A stretch of 64,000 bases of DNA from contig NZ_CZRP01000011.1 in assembly GCF_001458115.1 (NCBI RefSeq), positions 248,001 through 312,000 of the forward strand, in the 5' to 3' direction. This DNA is from Gracilibacillus massiliensis (GTDB taxonomy: Bacteria > Bacillota > Bacilli > Bacillales > Amphibacillaceae). The translations under genes and the position numbers were made by a program. The notes below the pieces were generated by a model, which saw only the letters and a list, made by a program, of their open reading frames with translations, did not search any database and was not told the origin of the DNA. Below, piece after piece: positions 51,428 through 61,600 of the stretch; within the stretch, counting starts at the first letter, position 1, and each line of letters opens with the position of its first letter.

Positions 51428-54400
51428 ATGGTTATAAAAAGTAACTTAGGAAGAATCGTTGGCCTCTTTGTCATAACTGTATTAGTGGTAGGACTTGTTT
51501 CTTTTCTTAGTACTCCACAATCTCAAGCAGAAGAGATAACAAAAACAATTACGATTGATGGTGATGATGTTGATCCATACAATCGTTTTAAAGGTTTTGG
51601 GACTGTTTCCGGGAACAATACCTCTCGATTATTACTAGATTACAAGGAAGAACATCCAGATAAATATTGGGAAATTATGAATCAGTTATTTAATAAAGAA
51701 ACAGGCGCTGGCTTAGCTCACGTAAAAGTAGAGTTAGGTGGCGATATTAATTCGTCCTCTGGAACAGAACCTGCGACAATGAGATATTCGGATGAACCTG
51801 CGAATGTTTTGCGAGGTGCGGGGTTCCAATTTGCCGCTGATGCTAAGTCAATTAACGAGGATATTACCACTGAAATTTTGCGTTGGGGTGAGCCACGGTG
51901 GTCTTGGGAAGGCGCCGAAAATGGTGATTACGAGAATCGTTACCAGTGGTATAAACAAACAATTGATGCAGTCTATGAAGAATATGGATTTAAGTTGGAT
52001 TATGTCGGTATTTCGCAAAACGAACGAGCGATAAATGGCAATAATCGAATTGAAGTCGATTGGCTCAAATATTTTACCTCAGAGATTAAAAAAGAGCCGA
52101 ATTATGAAGAAGACTATCAAAATATTAAACTAGTTGCCGCTGATGGTTACAGAGACACTTCTTCGATCAGTCAAGTACTGCTTGATGATGCGGAATTAAG
52201 AGATGAAATTGATGTTATAAGCGGTCATTATGATTTAAATGGTTCCAATGAGTTGACACAATTGCAAGACCAATTGATTGATGAGGGAAAAGAACCTAAA
52301 GAAGTTTGGGTATCAGAAGGGGTAGCACCGATGATTAATGCTCGTTACCGAGAAAATATGCAGCCGCATTATAAGGGAATTGGTGGAGAAGTTGGTGTTG
52401 CTGATGTTATTTCACGAATAATTTCAATTTACTCCTGGACTGGGGAAACAGAGAACCCATTACAGGCAGTGTCCTTCGATTTCCAACCTTCTGTCGCAGC
52501 ATTTTATCAGGGTGCACAATATAATCCAAAGCATCTTATTAGTGCTTTCGATCCGTGGTCTGGATTTTATGAAGCTGACGCTGGTATACAAGGTGTTCGC
52601 CATGTCATGAACTTTGTTGGTTATGACGATCACACGACGACAGAAAATGAGCGCTGGATGTATGTGAATAGTGCGACATATAGTGATGGTGTTGAAGGGG
52701 ATGGCGGTGTCCGTGTGGATACAAGTACGCACAATTATATGACATTGAAAGATCCAGAAACAGATGATTATACAAGTGTGTTCACTAACAATACAGCAGA
52801 TACTAGAGTTTATACCATCAATACTGAGAATTTAAGTGGTAAGGAGAATGCTGAAGTATATGTTTGGGAAACACGTGGATCTGATCAAGGACAAAATTAT
52901 GATGAAAACTGGTTTAAAAACATTCAAACCATTAATCCAGAAGATGGAAGCTACCAGGTGGAAGTAAAACCGTATTCTGTTGTAACGATTTCTACATTGG
53001 ATCGTCAATCAAAAATTGAAGGATTTGAGTATCAGACTAACTCTGTAAATCTATCAGAGGATACAATCATGTCCCTGCCATATGAAGATGATTTTGAATA
53101 TGACGAATATGACATAGACGAAAAAGAAAGAGATTACGTAGAACGTCGTGGAGGAACTCCTCGCTATACAACAGATCAAATTGGTGCTTTTGAAGTAGTC
53201 ACAGAAGCTACTCAACCAGCAGAAAGTGACAGTTTTGAGAGAGTAGAGCGTGATATTCCAAATGCAACTGAACATGGAAATATGCTACAACAAAAAATCA
53301 ACACTGATATTATTGGAGCAGATTGGTCTGTCTGGGGTGGTGATGACGGATCAGCAGCAGATGTGAACCCTAATACAAATATTGGAGATTTTCGTTGGGT
53401 TAATTACAAAGTCTCTTATGATTTCTTATTAGACACAAATACAAATCAAGTCGAGGATCGGGAAAATTATGCATTAATAGGACTCCGTCAAGTGAAAGCA
53501 GAATGGTCTGACTCACAAGCTCCTTATAATGCGCGAATACACACAGATGGTAGCTATCAAATTCTCAAACTTGGAAATGTCGTGGAACAGGGCGAAATAG
53601 AAAATTTTGATAATACGGTTTGGCATAACCTGGCCTTTGAAGCGAAAGAAAATGTATTTACCCTTTATCTTGATGGTGAGGAAATTGCCTACTATACGGA
53701 TGAAGCAAAGACAGTAATGGCAGGTAGAGTAACATTAGGCTCAGGTTATTATGAAACACTTATCGATAATTTGCGGATTGAGCCAATCGAAGGTTACCCA
53801 TACCAATCTTTAAAATTCGATAATGCTCAAGGTCAAAAATATGATACAGAAGAGGCAGCACTAAGCAACAATGATTCATGGAATCCAATTGGATATCTAG
53901 GAGATTGGGATTTCTTACAAGCGGGGTATGCCCATTTTAATCGGACGCAGATGAGGACTACTACCGATTTCCCTGTTTGGAACGGTGTAACTGTTGAACA
54001 TACGGACACCACAACAGAACAAGGAGCTTTAAACAAAGTATTCTATTCTGGTGACTGGGGTTCCAATAGTGGCAATGCTTGGGGCAATGATGGTGATTCA
54101 TTTGAAATTACCTTTAAAGGTAATGAAATAAGACTTTTTGGCGAAACCAATCCGTCTAACGGGACCGCAGATATTTATTTGGATGGTGAACTAGTAGGGG
54201 AAGCGAGTTACTTAAATAATAGTTCCGTTGTCCAAATGGTATGGTCTGCAGAAGATCTGGAACAAGGGGAACATACGCTGAAAGTAGTAGCGAAAGAGAG
54301 TTACACAAGTTTTGTTCGAGCGGAGATAGAAACAGACGAACCGATGGAATTTGAAGCTACGACAACCATAGCACCAAATGATTTTACTGCGATTGAAGAT

Positions 54401-57400
54401 GATTCAGAAATAGATGATCACGAAAATACTGTTTATGCCTATCGTGAAAATGGCAACGTATGGGGTGCGAATAGCTCGAATGCGTGGGCGGATTTTAATG
54501 ATAATCCGTATATCTTAATCCATTTTACCGGAACAGGAATCGATTATCTTGCAGGGACAGGTAATGAAACGACATACCATTTTGAATTGGATGGTGAAAG
54601 TGTTGGAAACTTCGATGTTGCAGAGGACGGTGTCAGATATTCAATACGAGACCTAGAAGAAAAACAACATACATTAAAAGTTTCACTGGGAGATAATGAA
54701 GTAAAAGAACAGTATATGGATTATCGAGGTGTAACCATTTATAGCACACCAGAAGAAAGTGATAATTCAATTATTTTTGACTTTGAAGGTAGTGGCTTTA
54801 ATTTATTTGGCGCTACTCCAGATGCTTTAATCGATATCTATATTGATGATCAATTAGTCGAACAAGATTATCGCGTTTATTCGAAAGGTGATAGACAAAC
54901 ATCTTATAGTATTCGTGGTCTTGAAAAGACGAACCATACGGCAAAAATAGTAATAAAAGGTGGCAGCTATATATTAGATGGTATTGATATCATTACAGAT
55001 AGTAGTCCGGCAGATGATGACCCAGATAATTCTGACGGAGATGATGATAATCAAGATGGAGATACGGATGTAGATCAGTTAATAGCACACTATGACATGA
55101 GTTATGCAGATGGAAAATTAACAGATGTAACAGAAAATGGATTTGATGCACCATTAGTTGGGTTTGAACAAGAAGATTTTCTAGAAGAAGCGGATTTCAC
55201 TGCACTGAACTTTAAGGGTGACGACTCTCAATATGTGAAATTACCAGCTGGTTTAATAGATGATGAGACCTTTACAATTGAAACAACTTTCCATACTGAT
55301 ACCGGTGCCAATCATTGGCTATATAGTATTGGAACAATAGAAGGTAATTGGCCAAATGTAAACAACTATATATTCTTAAACCCAAATCAAGCGAATGAAA
55401 CAGTAAGATTTGGAATTAAAGATGCAGAAACAGAAATATTATTTCAGAATGCCAGTATCAATGAAGGAGAATATAACACTTTTACTGCAACCTTTGAAGA
55501 AGGAAGTATATCACTTTATCTAAACGGTCTACCAGTAGGTTCGCTTGAGCATGATTATTCTGTTCAGGAAATATTGGAAGCAGGAGTAGAAGATGAGGCT
55601 GATTATATTGGCTATATCGGCAAATCTTTGTACAATCCTGATCCCGCTTTTATTGGGAAATTGAAAGATTTTAAAATATATAATTATGCATTATCTTCAG
55701 AAGAAATAACAGGTGTTAGCGATCAAGAGATTGTTGAACTTGCGAAATCTCAATTAGTATTACCTGAAGAAGTGAGCGAAGATGTCTCGCTTCCGAATGA
55801 AGTAGATGTTGATGGGTTAACAGCAAATGTTACTTGGGAATCGAGTGATTCAGAGCTAATCTCCAATGATGGTACGGTTAAACGCCCATCGTATGAGGAG
55901 GGAAATCAGGAGGTAGTAGTGACGGCGACTATTTCAAAAGGTGAAAGTTCTGTTACGAAAGAATTTACGATCACCGTAAAAAGTATGTCTGCTGATAACG
56001 AGCTTATCAGAGAAGCTCTGAGTGCTTTAAAAGTTCCGAATATAAATGATGTCCGTGGTCATTTGACTCTGCCAACAGAAGGTGAAAATGGAACAAGTAT
56101 CAGTTGGAGCTCAGAAGATGCTGATGTGATTACCACAACAGGTGAGGTGACACGTCCTGCTTACGGAGAAGGGGATGTAGATATTACACTAACTGCAACC
56201 GTATCACTAAATGACCAAGAAATGACGAAAAAATTTGTAGCAAAAGTAAAAGAAATGCCAGAAGAAAAAGATTATAAGGGCTACCTATTTAGCTATTTTA
56301 CAGGTGAAGGTACAGCAAACGGCGAGCAAATTTACTTTGCACTAAGTGAAGGAAATGATCCACTTCATTGGCAACAACTTAATAATGGTGAGCCGGCAAT
56401 TACCTCCAAATTGGGAGAACAAGGCCTAAGAGACCCGTTTATTATTCGCTCACCTGAAGGCGATAAATTTTATATGATTGCTACTGATTTAAAAATCCAT
56501 GGAAATGGTGATTGGGGTCGTGCCCAGACATCAGGTAGCAAATCAATTATGGTTTGGGAATCAACTGATTTAGTAAATTGGTCAGAGCAAAGATTAGTTG
56601 AAGTCGCACCAACAGAAGCGGGTAATACATGGGCTCCTGAAATATTTTACGATAAAACGATTGGTAAATATGTGATTTTTTGGGCTTCGAAATTGTATGA
56701 CAGTGAAGAAGACAGAAATTCAGGAGACAGCTACCAACGAATGATGTACACGACGACAAGAGATTTCCACACGTTTAGTGAGCCTGAGGTTTATCTGGAT
56801 TATGGCTACTCGATCATTGATACAACAATGGTGGCGCATGATGATAAGATCTATCGATTTACGAAAGATGAACGCAGTTTTAACGAGGATAGTGCTCCTA
56901 ATGGGAAATTTATTTTCCAAGAGGTTGGAGACTCCGTGTTGGATCCTGACTTCGAAATGATTACAGAAGGTATTGGAAAAGGTACGATTAGTCAAGGAGA
57001 AGGACCAGCGATCTTTAAATCAAATACAGAAGAGAAATGGTATTTGTTTATCGATGAATTCGGTGGCCGAGGATATGTACCTTTTGAAACAACGGACTTA
57101 GATTCCGGTGAATGGACATTATCAGAAGATTATGATTTACCAAGTAGTCCGCGTCATGGAACGGTGTTACCAGTAACACAAGAAGAATATGATGCCTTAC
57201 TTGCTAATGTTCCAACAGAAATAGAAGATAGCACGGACATCCCTGTTGCGGGTATTACTGTTTATCAGGATACTGTTGAGTTAAAAATCAATGAAGAAAC
57301 AACGATCAATGCAACGATCGAACCGGAAGATGCTACAAATCAAGAGGTTTGGTTTAGCAGTAACAATGAAGAGGTTGCGACAGTATCACAAGATGGACTG

Positions 57401-58237
57401 GTTAAAGCAGTAGGTGAAGGAGAAGCTGTCATATCAGTTACAACTGCTGATGGAGGATTTACGGCGACGGTTGAAATAACGGTAATTGATGACTCCGACA
57501 ATGAGACCCCAGAAGAGGACCAAGAGTTAGAACTAGGGAAAAGTCATGAAGTAATAGCAGGAGTTAACTATATCATTAGTGGAACAAGTGCCCAAATAAA
57601 GATGCCAAAAGATTTACCAGAAGGCACTACATTAGTGGTTGAATCTAAAGAGATATCCGATACCAGTGAGCAAGACATAACATCTGCTGGTGAAGCTTAT
57701 ACTTTCACATTTGATTATCCAGAAGAAGCGGAAGAACCAGCGGAGAACTTTATCTTAGTGTTAGGATACGAAACAGGTGCAGATACAGATAAACTAGCCA
57801 TCTATTATTACAATGAAGAAACAAATGAGTGGGAGCACCGCGGTGGAGAGGTCGATGAAACGAACCAAGTGATTCGTCTTGAGGTGCGACACTTTTCAAC
57901 TTATGGCGTTTTCGCTGAGGTAGAAGAAGAGGATCCTCATGAAGAGGAACCATCTGATCCTCCGACAAATGGTGAACCTGAGTCTCCAAATGAGGAGGAA
58001 CAACCAAATGATGAACAAGGAAGTACAACTGATGACGAAAAAGGATCAAATGAAGATGATACAGATAATGAGACTAAGACACCAGCAAACGACAATAATA
58101 ATCAAGGAAATCAAAAAGCATCAGATGAGAAATTACCAAATACCGCGACAAATATAGCAAACTATCTATTAATCAGTTTCATTCTCTTAATTATTGGAGC
58201 AGTAATGTTTATGAGAGTTAGAAAAAGCAGTAAATAA
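51428..58237 (+). CDS. Giant LPxTA-anchored GH59 + GH43 glycosidase
   Basis: A 2269-residue secreted enzyme. Signal peptide to about A34; GH59 (galactocerebrosidase-like) barrel from about 50 with NER at 198-200 (acid/base E199) and nucleophile E297 (VWVSEGV); a GH59-type lectin domain about 640-790; three CBM-like sandwiches to about 1190; Asp-rich linker; LamG about 1217-1430; two Ig-like (aBig) domains about 1431-1610; GH43 about 1613-1925 with D1669 in LRDPF; Big_2 about 1938-2020; stalk about 2039-2140; acidic linker; LPNTA at 2236, membrane helix, RKSSK. RBS GGAGGGAA. Single gene after a cre site. Expected on galactose/arabinose glycans; specificity is inferred. Confidence 0.88.
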   Translation: MVIKSNLGRIVGLFVITVLVVGLVSFLSTPQSQAEEITKTITIDGDDVDPYNRFKGFGTVSGNNTSRLLLDYKEEHPDKYWEIMNQLFNKETGAGLAHVKVELGGDINSSSGTEPATMRYSDEPANVLRGAGFQFAADAKSINEDITTEILRWGEPRWSWEGAENGDYENRYQWYKQTIDAVYEEYGFKLDYVGISQNERAINGNNRIEVDWLKYFTSEIKKEPNYEEDYQNIKLVAADGYRDTSSISQVLLDDAELRDEIDVISGHYDLNGSNELTQLQDQLIDEGKEPKEVWVSEGVAPMINARYRENMQPHYKGIGGEVGVADVISRIISIYSWTGETENPLQAVSFDFQPSVAAFYQGAQYNPKHLISAFDPWSGFYEADAGIQGVRHVMNFVGYDDHTTTENERWMYVNSATYSDGVEGDGGVRVDTSTHNYMTLKDPETDDYTSVFTNNTADTRVYTINTENLSGKENAEVYVWETRGSDQGQNYDENWFKNIQTINPEDGSYQVEVKPYSVVTISTLDRQSKIEGFEYQTNSVNLSEDTIMSLPYEDDFEYDEYDIDEKERDYVERRGGTPRYTTDQIGAFEVVTEATQPAESDSFERVERDIPNATEHGNMLQQKINTDIIGADWSVWGGDDGSAADVNPNTNIGDFRWVNYKVSYDFLLDTNTNQVEDRENYALIGLRQVKAEWSDSQAPYNARIHTDGSYQILKLGNVVEQGEIENFDNTVWHNLAFEAKENVFTLYLDGEEIAYYTDEAKTVMAGRVTLGSGYYETLIDNLRIEPIEGYPYQSLKFDNAQGQKYDTEEAALSNNDSWNPIGYLGDWDFLQAGYAHFNRTQMRTTTDFPVWNGVTVEHTDTTTEQGALNKVFYSGDWGSNSGNAWGNDGDSFEITFKGNEIRLFGETNPSNGTADIYLDGELVGEASYLNNSSVVQMVWSAEDLEQGEHTLKVVAKESYTSFVRAEIETDEPMEFEATTTIAPNDFTAIEDDSEIDDHENTVYAYRENGNVWGANSSNAWADFNDNPYILIHFTGTGIDYLAGTGNETTYHFELDGESVGNFDVAEDGVRYSIRDLEEKQHTLKVSLGDNEVKEQYMDYRGVTIYSTPEESDNSIIFDFEGSGFNLFGATPDALIDIYIDDQLVEQDYRVYSKGDRQTSYSIRGLEKTNHTAKIVIKGGSYILDGIDIITDSSPADDDPDNSDGDDDNQDGDTDVDQLIAHYDMSYADGKLTDVTENGFDAPLVGFEQEDFLEEADFTALNFKGDDSQYVKLPAGLIDDETFTIETTFHTDTGANHWLYSIGTIEGNWPNVNNYIFLNPNQANETVRFGIKDAETEILFQNASINEGEYNTFTATFEEGSISLYLNGLPVGSLEHDYSVQEILEAGVEDEADYIGYIGKSLYNPDPAFIGKLKDFKIYNYALSSEEITGVSDQEIVELAKSQLVLPEEVSEDVSLPNEVDVDGLTANVTWESSDSELISNDGTVKRPSYEEGNQEVVVTATISKGESSVTKEFTITVKSMSADNELIREALSALKVPNINDVRGHLTLPTEGENGTSISWSSEDADVITTTGEVTRPAYGEGDVDITLTATVSLNDQEMTKKFVAKVKEMPEEKDYKGYLFSYFTGEGTANGEQIYFALSEGNDPLHWQQLNNGEPAITSKLGEQGLRDPFIIRSPEGDKFYMIATDLKIHGNGDWGRAQTSGSKSIMVWESTDLVNWSEQRLVEVAPTEAGNTWAPEIFYDKTIGKYVIFWASKLYDSEEDRNSGDSYQRMMYTTTRDFHTFSEPEVYLDYGYSIIDTTMVAHDDKIYRFTKDERSFNEDSAPNGKFIFQEVGDSVLDPDFEMITEGIGKGTISQGEGPAIFKSNTEEKWYLFIDEFGGRGYVPFETTDLDSGEWTLSEDYDLPSSPRHGTVLPVTQEEYDALLANVPTEIEDSTDIPVAGITVYQDTVELKINEETTINATIEPEDATNQEVWFSSNNEEVATVSQDGLVKAVGEGEAVISVTTADGGFTATVEITVIDDSDNETPEEDQELELGKSHEVIAGVNYIISGTSAQIKMPKDLPEGTTLVVESKEISDTSEQDITSAGEAYTFTFDYPEEAEEPAENFILVLGYETGADTDKLAIYYYNEETNEWEHRGGEVDETNQVIRLEVRHFSTYGVFAEVEEEDPHEEEPSDPPTNGEPESPNEEEQPNDEQGSTTDDEKGSNEDDTDNETKTPANDNNNQGNQKASDEKLPNTATNIANYLLISFILLIIGAVMFMRVRKSSK

Positions 58238-58264
58238 TAGTTAGTTAGTCTACTATGAGATTAA

Positions 58265-58423
58265 GCTTCACGGGATAATACCTTTGCTAGACGGGATAAT
58301 TCTGATGCTTCACGGGAAACATCCTTTTCTTAACGGGATATCAAGACTTATCCTGTCAAGAAGGAAACATATCCCGTGAAGCTATCCAGTTATCCAGTCT
58401 AGATCACTACATTTCCCGTGAAG
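58265..58423. repeat. Cluster of inverted CACGGGA repeats (copy 2)
   Basis: Four forward units (GCTTCACGGGATAAT 58265; GCTAGACGGGATAAT 58286; GCTTCACGGGAAAC 58307; TCTTAACGGGATATC 58328) then four reverse (CTTATCCTGTCAAGA about 58348; ATATCCCGTGAAGC 58369; GTTATCCAGTCTAGA about 58389; ATTTCCCGTGAAG 58411). They pair in nested order, for instance CTAGACGGGATAAT with GTTATCCAGTCTAG. It lies between the two giant genes, after the stop of the first. Confidence 0.9.
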
Positions 58424-58546
58424 TTAATTTTTTTCTGAAAAGTGTAATCTCATGCGAGTTTATCGTAAAAAAACGTACTAAATTTTAAAAATATTACATT
58501 TCAATTTAGTAGATTGCTAATCATAATTAACATTATACAACTAAGA

Positions 58547-58561
58547 AAGTAAGCGTTTACA
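58547..58561 (+). promoter_or_regulatory. cre-like site before the double-GH43 gene
   Basis: AAGTAAGCGTTTACA fits the cre consensus with one mismatch at the second base. AT-rich possible -10 sequences lie nearby; an RBS AAGGGAGG precedes the start. Rest of 58424-58631: nothing else seen. Confidence 0.6.
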
Positions 58562-58631
58562 AATTTGCGTAGAGAAGGAGGAACTTTTTACTACTAATCG
58601 CAATGAAACAAATTTTTAAGGGAGGTAAATA

Positions 58632-61600
58632 ATGTTGGGTAAAAAATATCTTGCTCTTTTTATGGTTTTTCTTATGTTTCTGTCGCTTTTTCCGGTTCCG
58701 GCAACTGTGAAGGCGAATAATCATTCAGCAACTGAACTAATTGCACATTATGATATGACAAATTTAGAAAATCAACTGATCGATAAAACGAATAATGGAA
58801 ATGATGCAACTATTATTGGGTTTGAAAGTGAAGATTTTAAAGAGGAAGACAATCATTCAATACTTGATTTCACCGGAGATAAAGACAAATATATAGAACT
58901 TCCACAAGGTTTAATAGATGACGAAACTTTTACAATTGAAACAACTTTTAGTACCAGCACTGCAGCAAACCATTGGTTATATACTTTAGGAACGATTGAA
59001 GCAGAATGGCCTAATGTTAACAATTATATTTTTCTAAATCCAAAACAAGGGAATGATTCGATACGTTTTGGGATAAAGGATGCGGAGGATGAATTATTAT
59101 TCCAAGATGCATCGATTGCGTCTGGAGAATATCAAACCGTGACGGCCACCTTTGAAGACGAGTTGATTACCATTTATATTAACGGAGAGCTAGCAGGAGA
59201 ATTGCCACACACCTATTCGGTGCAAGAGATTCTAGAAAATGGTGTGGAAGCTGGTTCAGATATTATTGGTTACATTGGGAAATCATTATATACTCCTGAT
59301 CCCGCATTCACAGGAAAATTAGCTGATTTTAAAGTGTATAATGAAACTTTAACAGCGGCTGAAGTAAAACATATTTATTTATCATCTACAGATCAATTAA
59401 TTGCACATTATGATATGTCACAAGAGGAAGGCAATTTAGTAGATGTAACAAATAATGGAAATGATGCGCCTGTTGTAGGTTTCGATCAGGCAGATTTCAC
59501 AGCAGAAAATGATAACACGATTCTAAACTTCACGGGTGATAAATCGGAGTATGTCAAATTGCCAAAAGGATTAATTACTGATGAGACATTTACGATTGAA
59601 ACGACTTTTAGCACAAGTACAGCGGCCAATCATTGGTTATATACGCTAGGAACAATGGAAGCGGAATGGCCAAATGTAAATAATTATGTTTTTTTTAATC
59701 CGAAGCAAGGAAATGACACGGTACGATTTGGAATAAAAGATGCGGAATCTGAAGAGCTGTTTCAGGAAGCATCGATCGAATCTGGAGAATATCAAACGGT
59801 GACTGCTACCTTCGAAGACGAATTAATTACTATCTATATCAACGGGGAGGAAGTAGGTAATCTTCCACATACTTTCTCTGTGATGGATATACTTGCAAAT
59901 GGTGTGGATGTCGAAGCCGATTTTATTGGCTATATTGGTAAATCACTATATACTCCTGATCCGGCCTTCACAGGGAAATTAGCGGATTTTAAAGTGTATA
60001 ACTATACCTTAACTGCAGAGGAAATTAAAGAAATGGCAGGATTAACGGATCAAGAAATCGTTGACAAAGCAAAAAGCGAGCTGGTTATTCCGAATGCCTC
60101 AGATATTAGAGGTAATATTACGCTCCCTAGTTCTAGTGCAGAAGGCGCGTCTATTACATGGGAAACAGACAATGCAGATGTAATTAGTGTCACAAAAGGG
60201 ATCAACGAGAGTTATGATAATATCCCGCCAGGTGTCGTAACACGTCAAGCAACAGATACTATCGTTACGTTAACGGCTACTATTTCTTATGGTGATATTG
60301 TCGAGACTAAAGAGCTAGAGGTAACAGTCAAAGCCGCAGCAGAAATAGAAGATTATCAAGCCTATCTGATGACACACTTTACTGGTGAACATGATATTGG
60401 TGAACAGATCTATTTCGCTAATAGTGAAGATGGTTTCCATTGGGAAGATCTTAATGATGGTGATCCCGTGTTAACTTCAGACATTGGAGAAAAAGGAGTA
60501 AGGGATCCATATATTATACGTTCACCAGAGGGTGATAGGTTTTATTTAATTGCTACAGATCTACGAATTGCTAGTGGAAAGGGATGGGGTCAAGCCTCGA
60601 CAAATGGTAGTAAATCGTTAATCATTTGGGAATCATCAGATCTAGTGAATTGGTCAGAAGCACGTATGGTAGAAGTTGCCCCATCAAATGCCGGTAATGC
60701 CTGGGCACCTGAAGCAGTATACGATGAAGAAACAGGAGAATATATTGTATTTTGGGCTTCTACAACACGGAATGAAAATGGAGAATACAGTGAAGCAGAT
60801 ATCTATTATGCAAAAACGAGAGATTTTTATTCCTTTACTGAACCAGAAATTTATATTGATCGACCTGGTGATCAACATATCATTGATACTACGATTATTA
60901 AAGATCATGACATGTATTACCGATATTCAGCTGATGGTCAAATTACGATTGAACAAAGTCAACAGATTTTAGGAGATTGGTCGGAAGTAGGCAACCTGGA
61001 ACCATTAGGATTAACGAATGATGATGTCGAAGGACCTTTAATTTTTAAAATGAATGATGAGGATAAGTGGAATTTAATGGTCGATCAGTATGCAACAGGT
61101 CAAGGATACCTTCCATTATTAACAACAGATTTATCAAGTGGAGATTTTACAAGGGTGGAAGCAAATGATTATTCATTAGGGTCTAACCGTAAACGACATG
61201 GTTCGGTTTTACCTATTACAATGGAAGAATATCAAGCAATTCAAGAAAAGTGGAATCAAGAATCGGAAATTCCTGATGAAGAAGAACAGCAAGCACCTGT
61301 TTTATCGTATTCTTTTGAGGAATCAATGGATGAAGGCGTCATTCAAGACAACTCAGGTAATGAACGTGATGGTAAACTGTACGGAAATGCAACATATCAA
61401 CATGATCAAGAAAAAGATTCCCAAGTTTTATATTTAGATGGAACAGACAACACTTTTGCAGGATTTCCTACAGGATTTTTCGATGGTAGAGATACGGTTA
61501 CAATATCAATGGATATTAAACCAGAAACAGTAACAGGTAATTTCTTCACATTTGCATTAGGAAAAGACAATCAACGTTACATGTTTTTAAGAACAAGAGA

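Noticed and set aside
57939-58157. Met/Gln-rich 72-codon plus-strand frame inside the giant gene
   Set aside because: Alternative frame of the Asp/Glu/Asn-rich linker; composition is an artefact of the linker codons.
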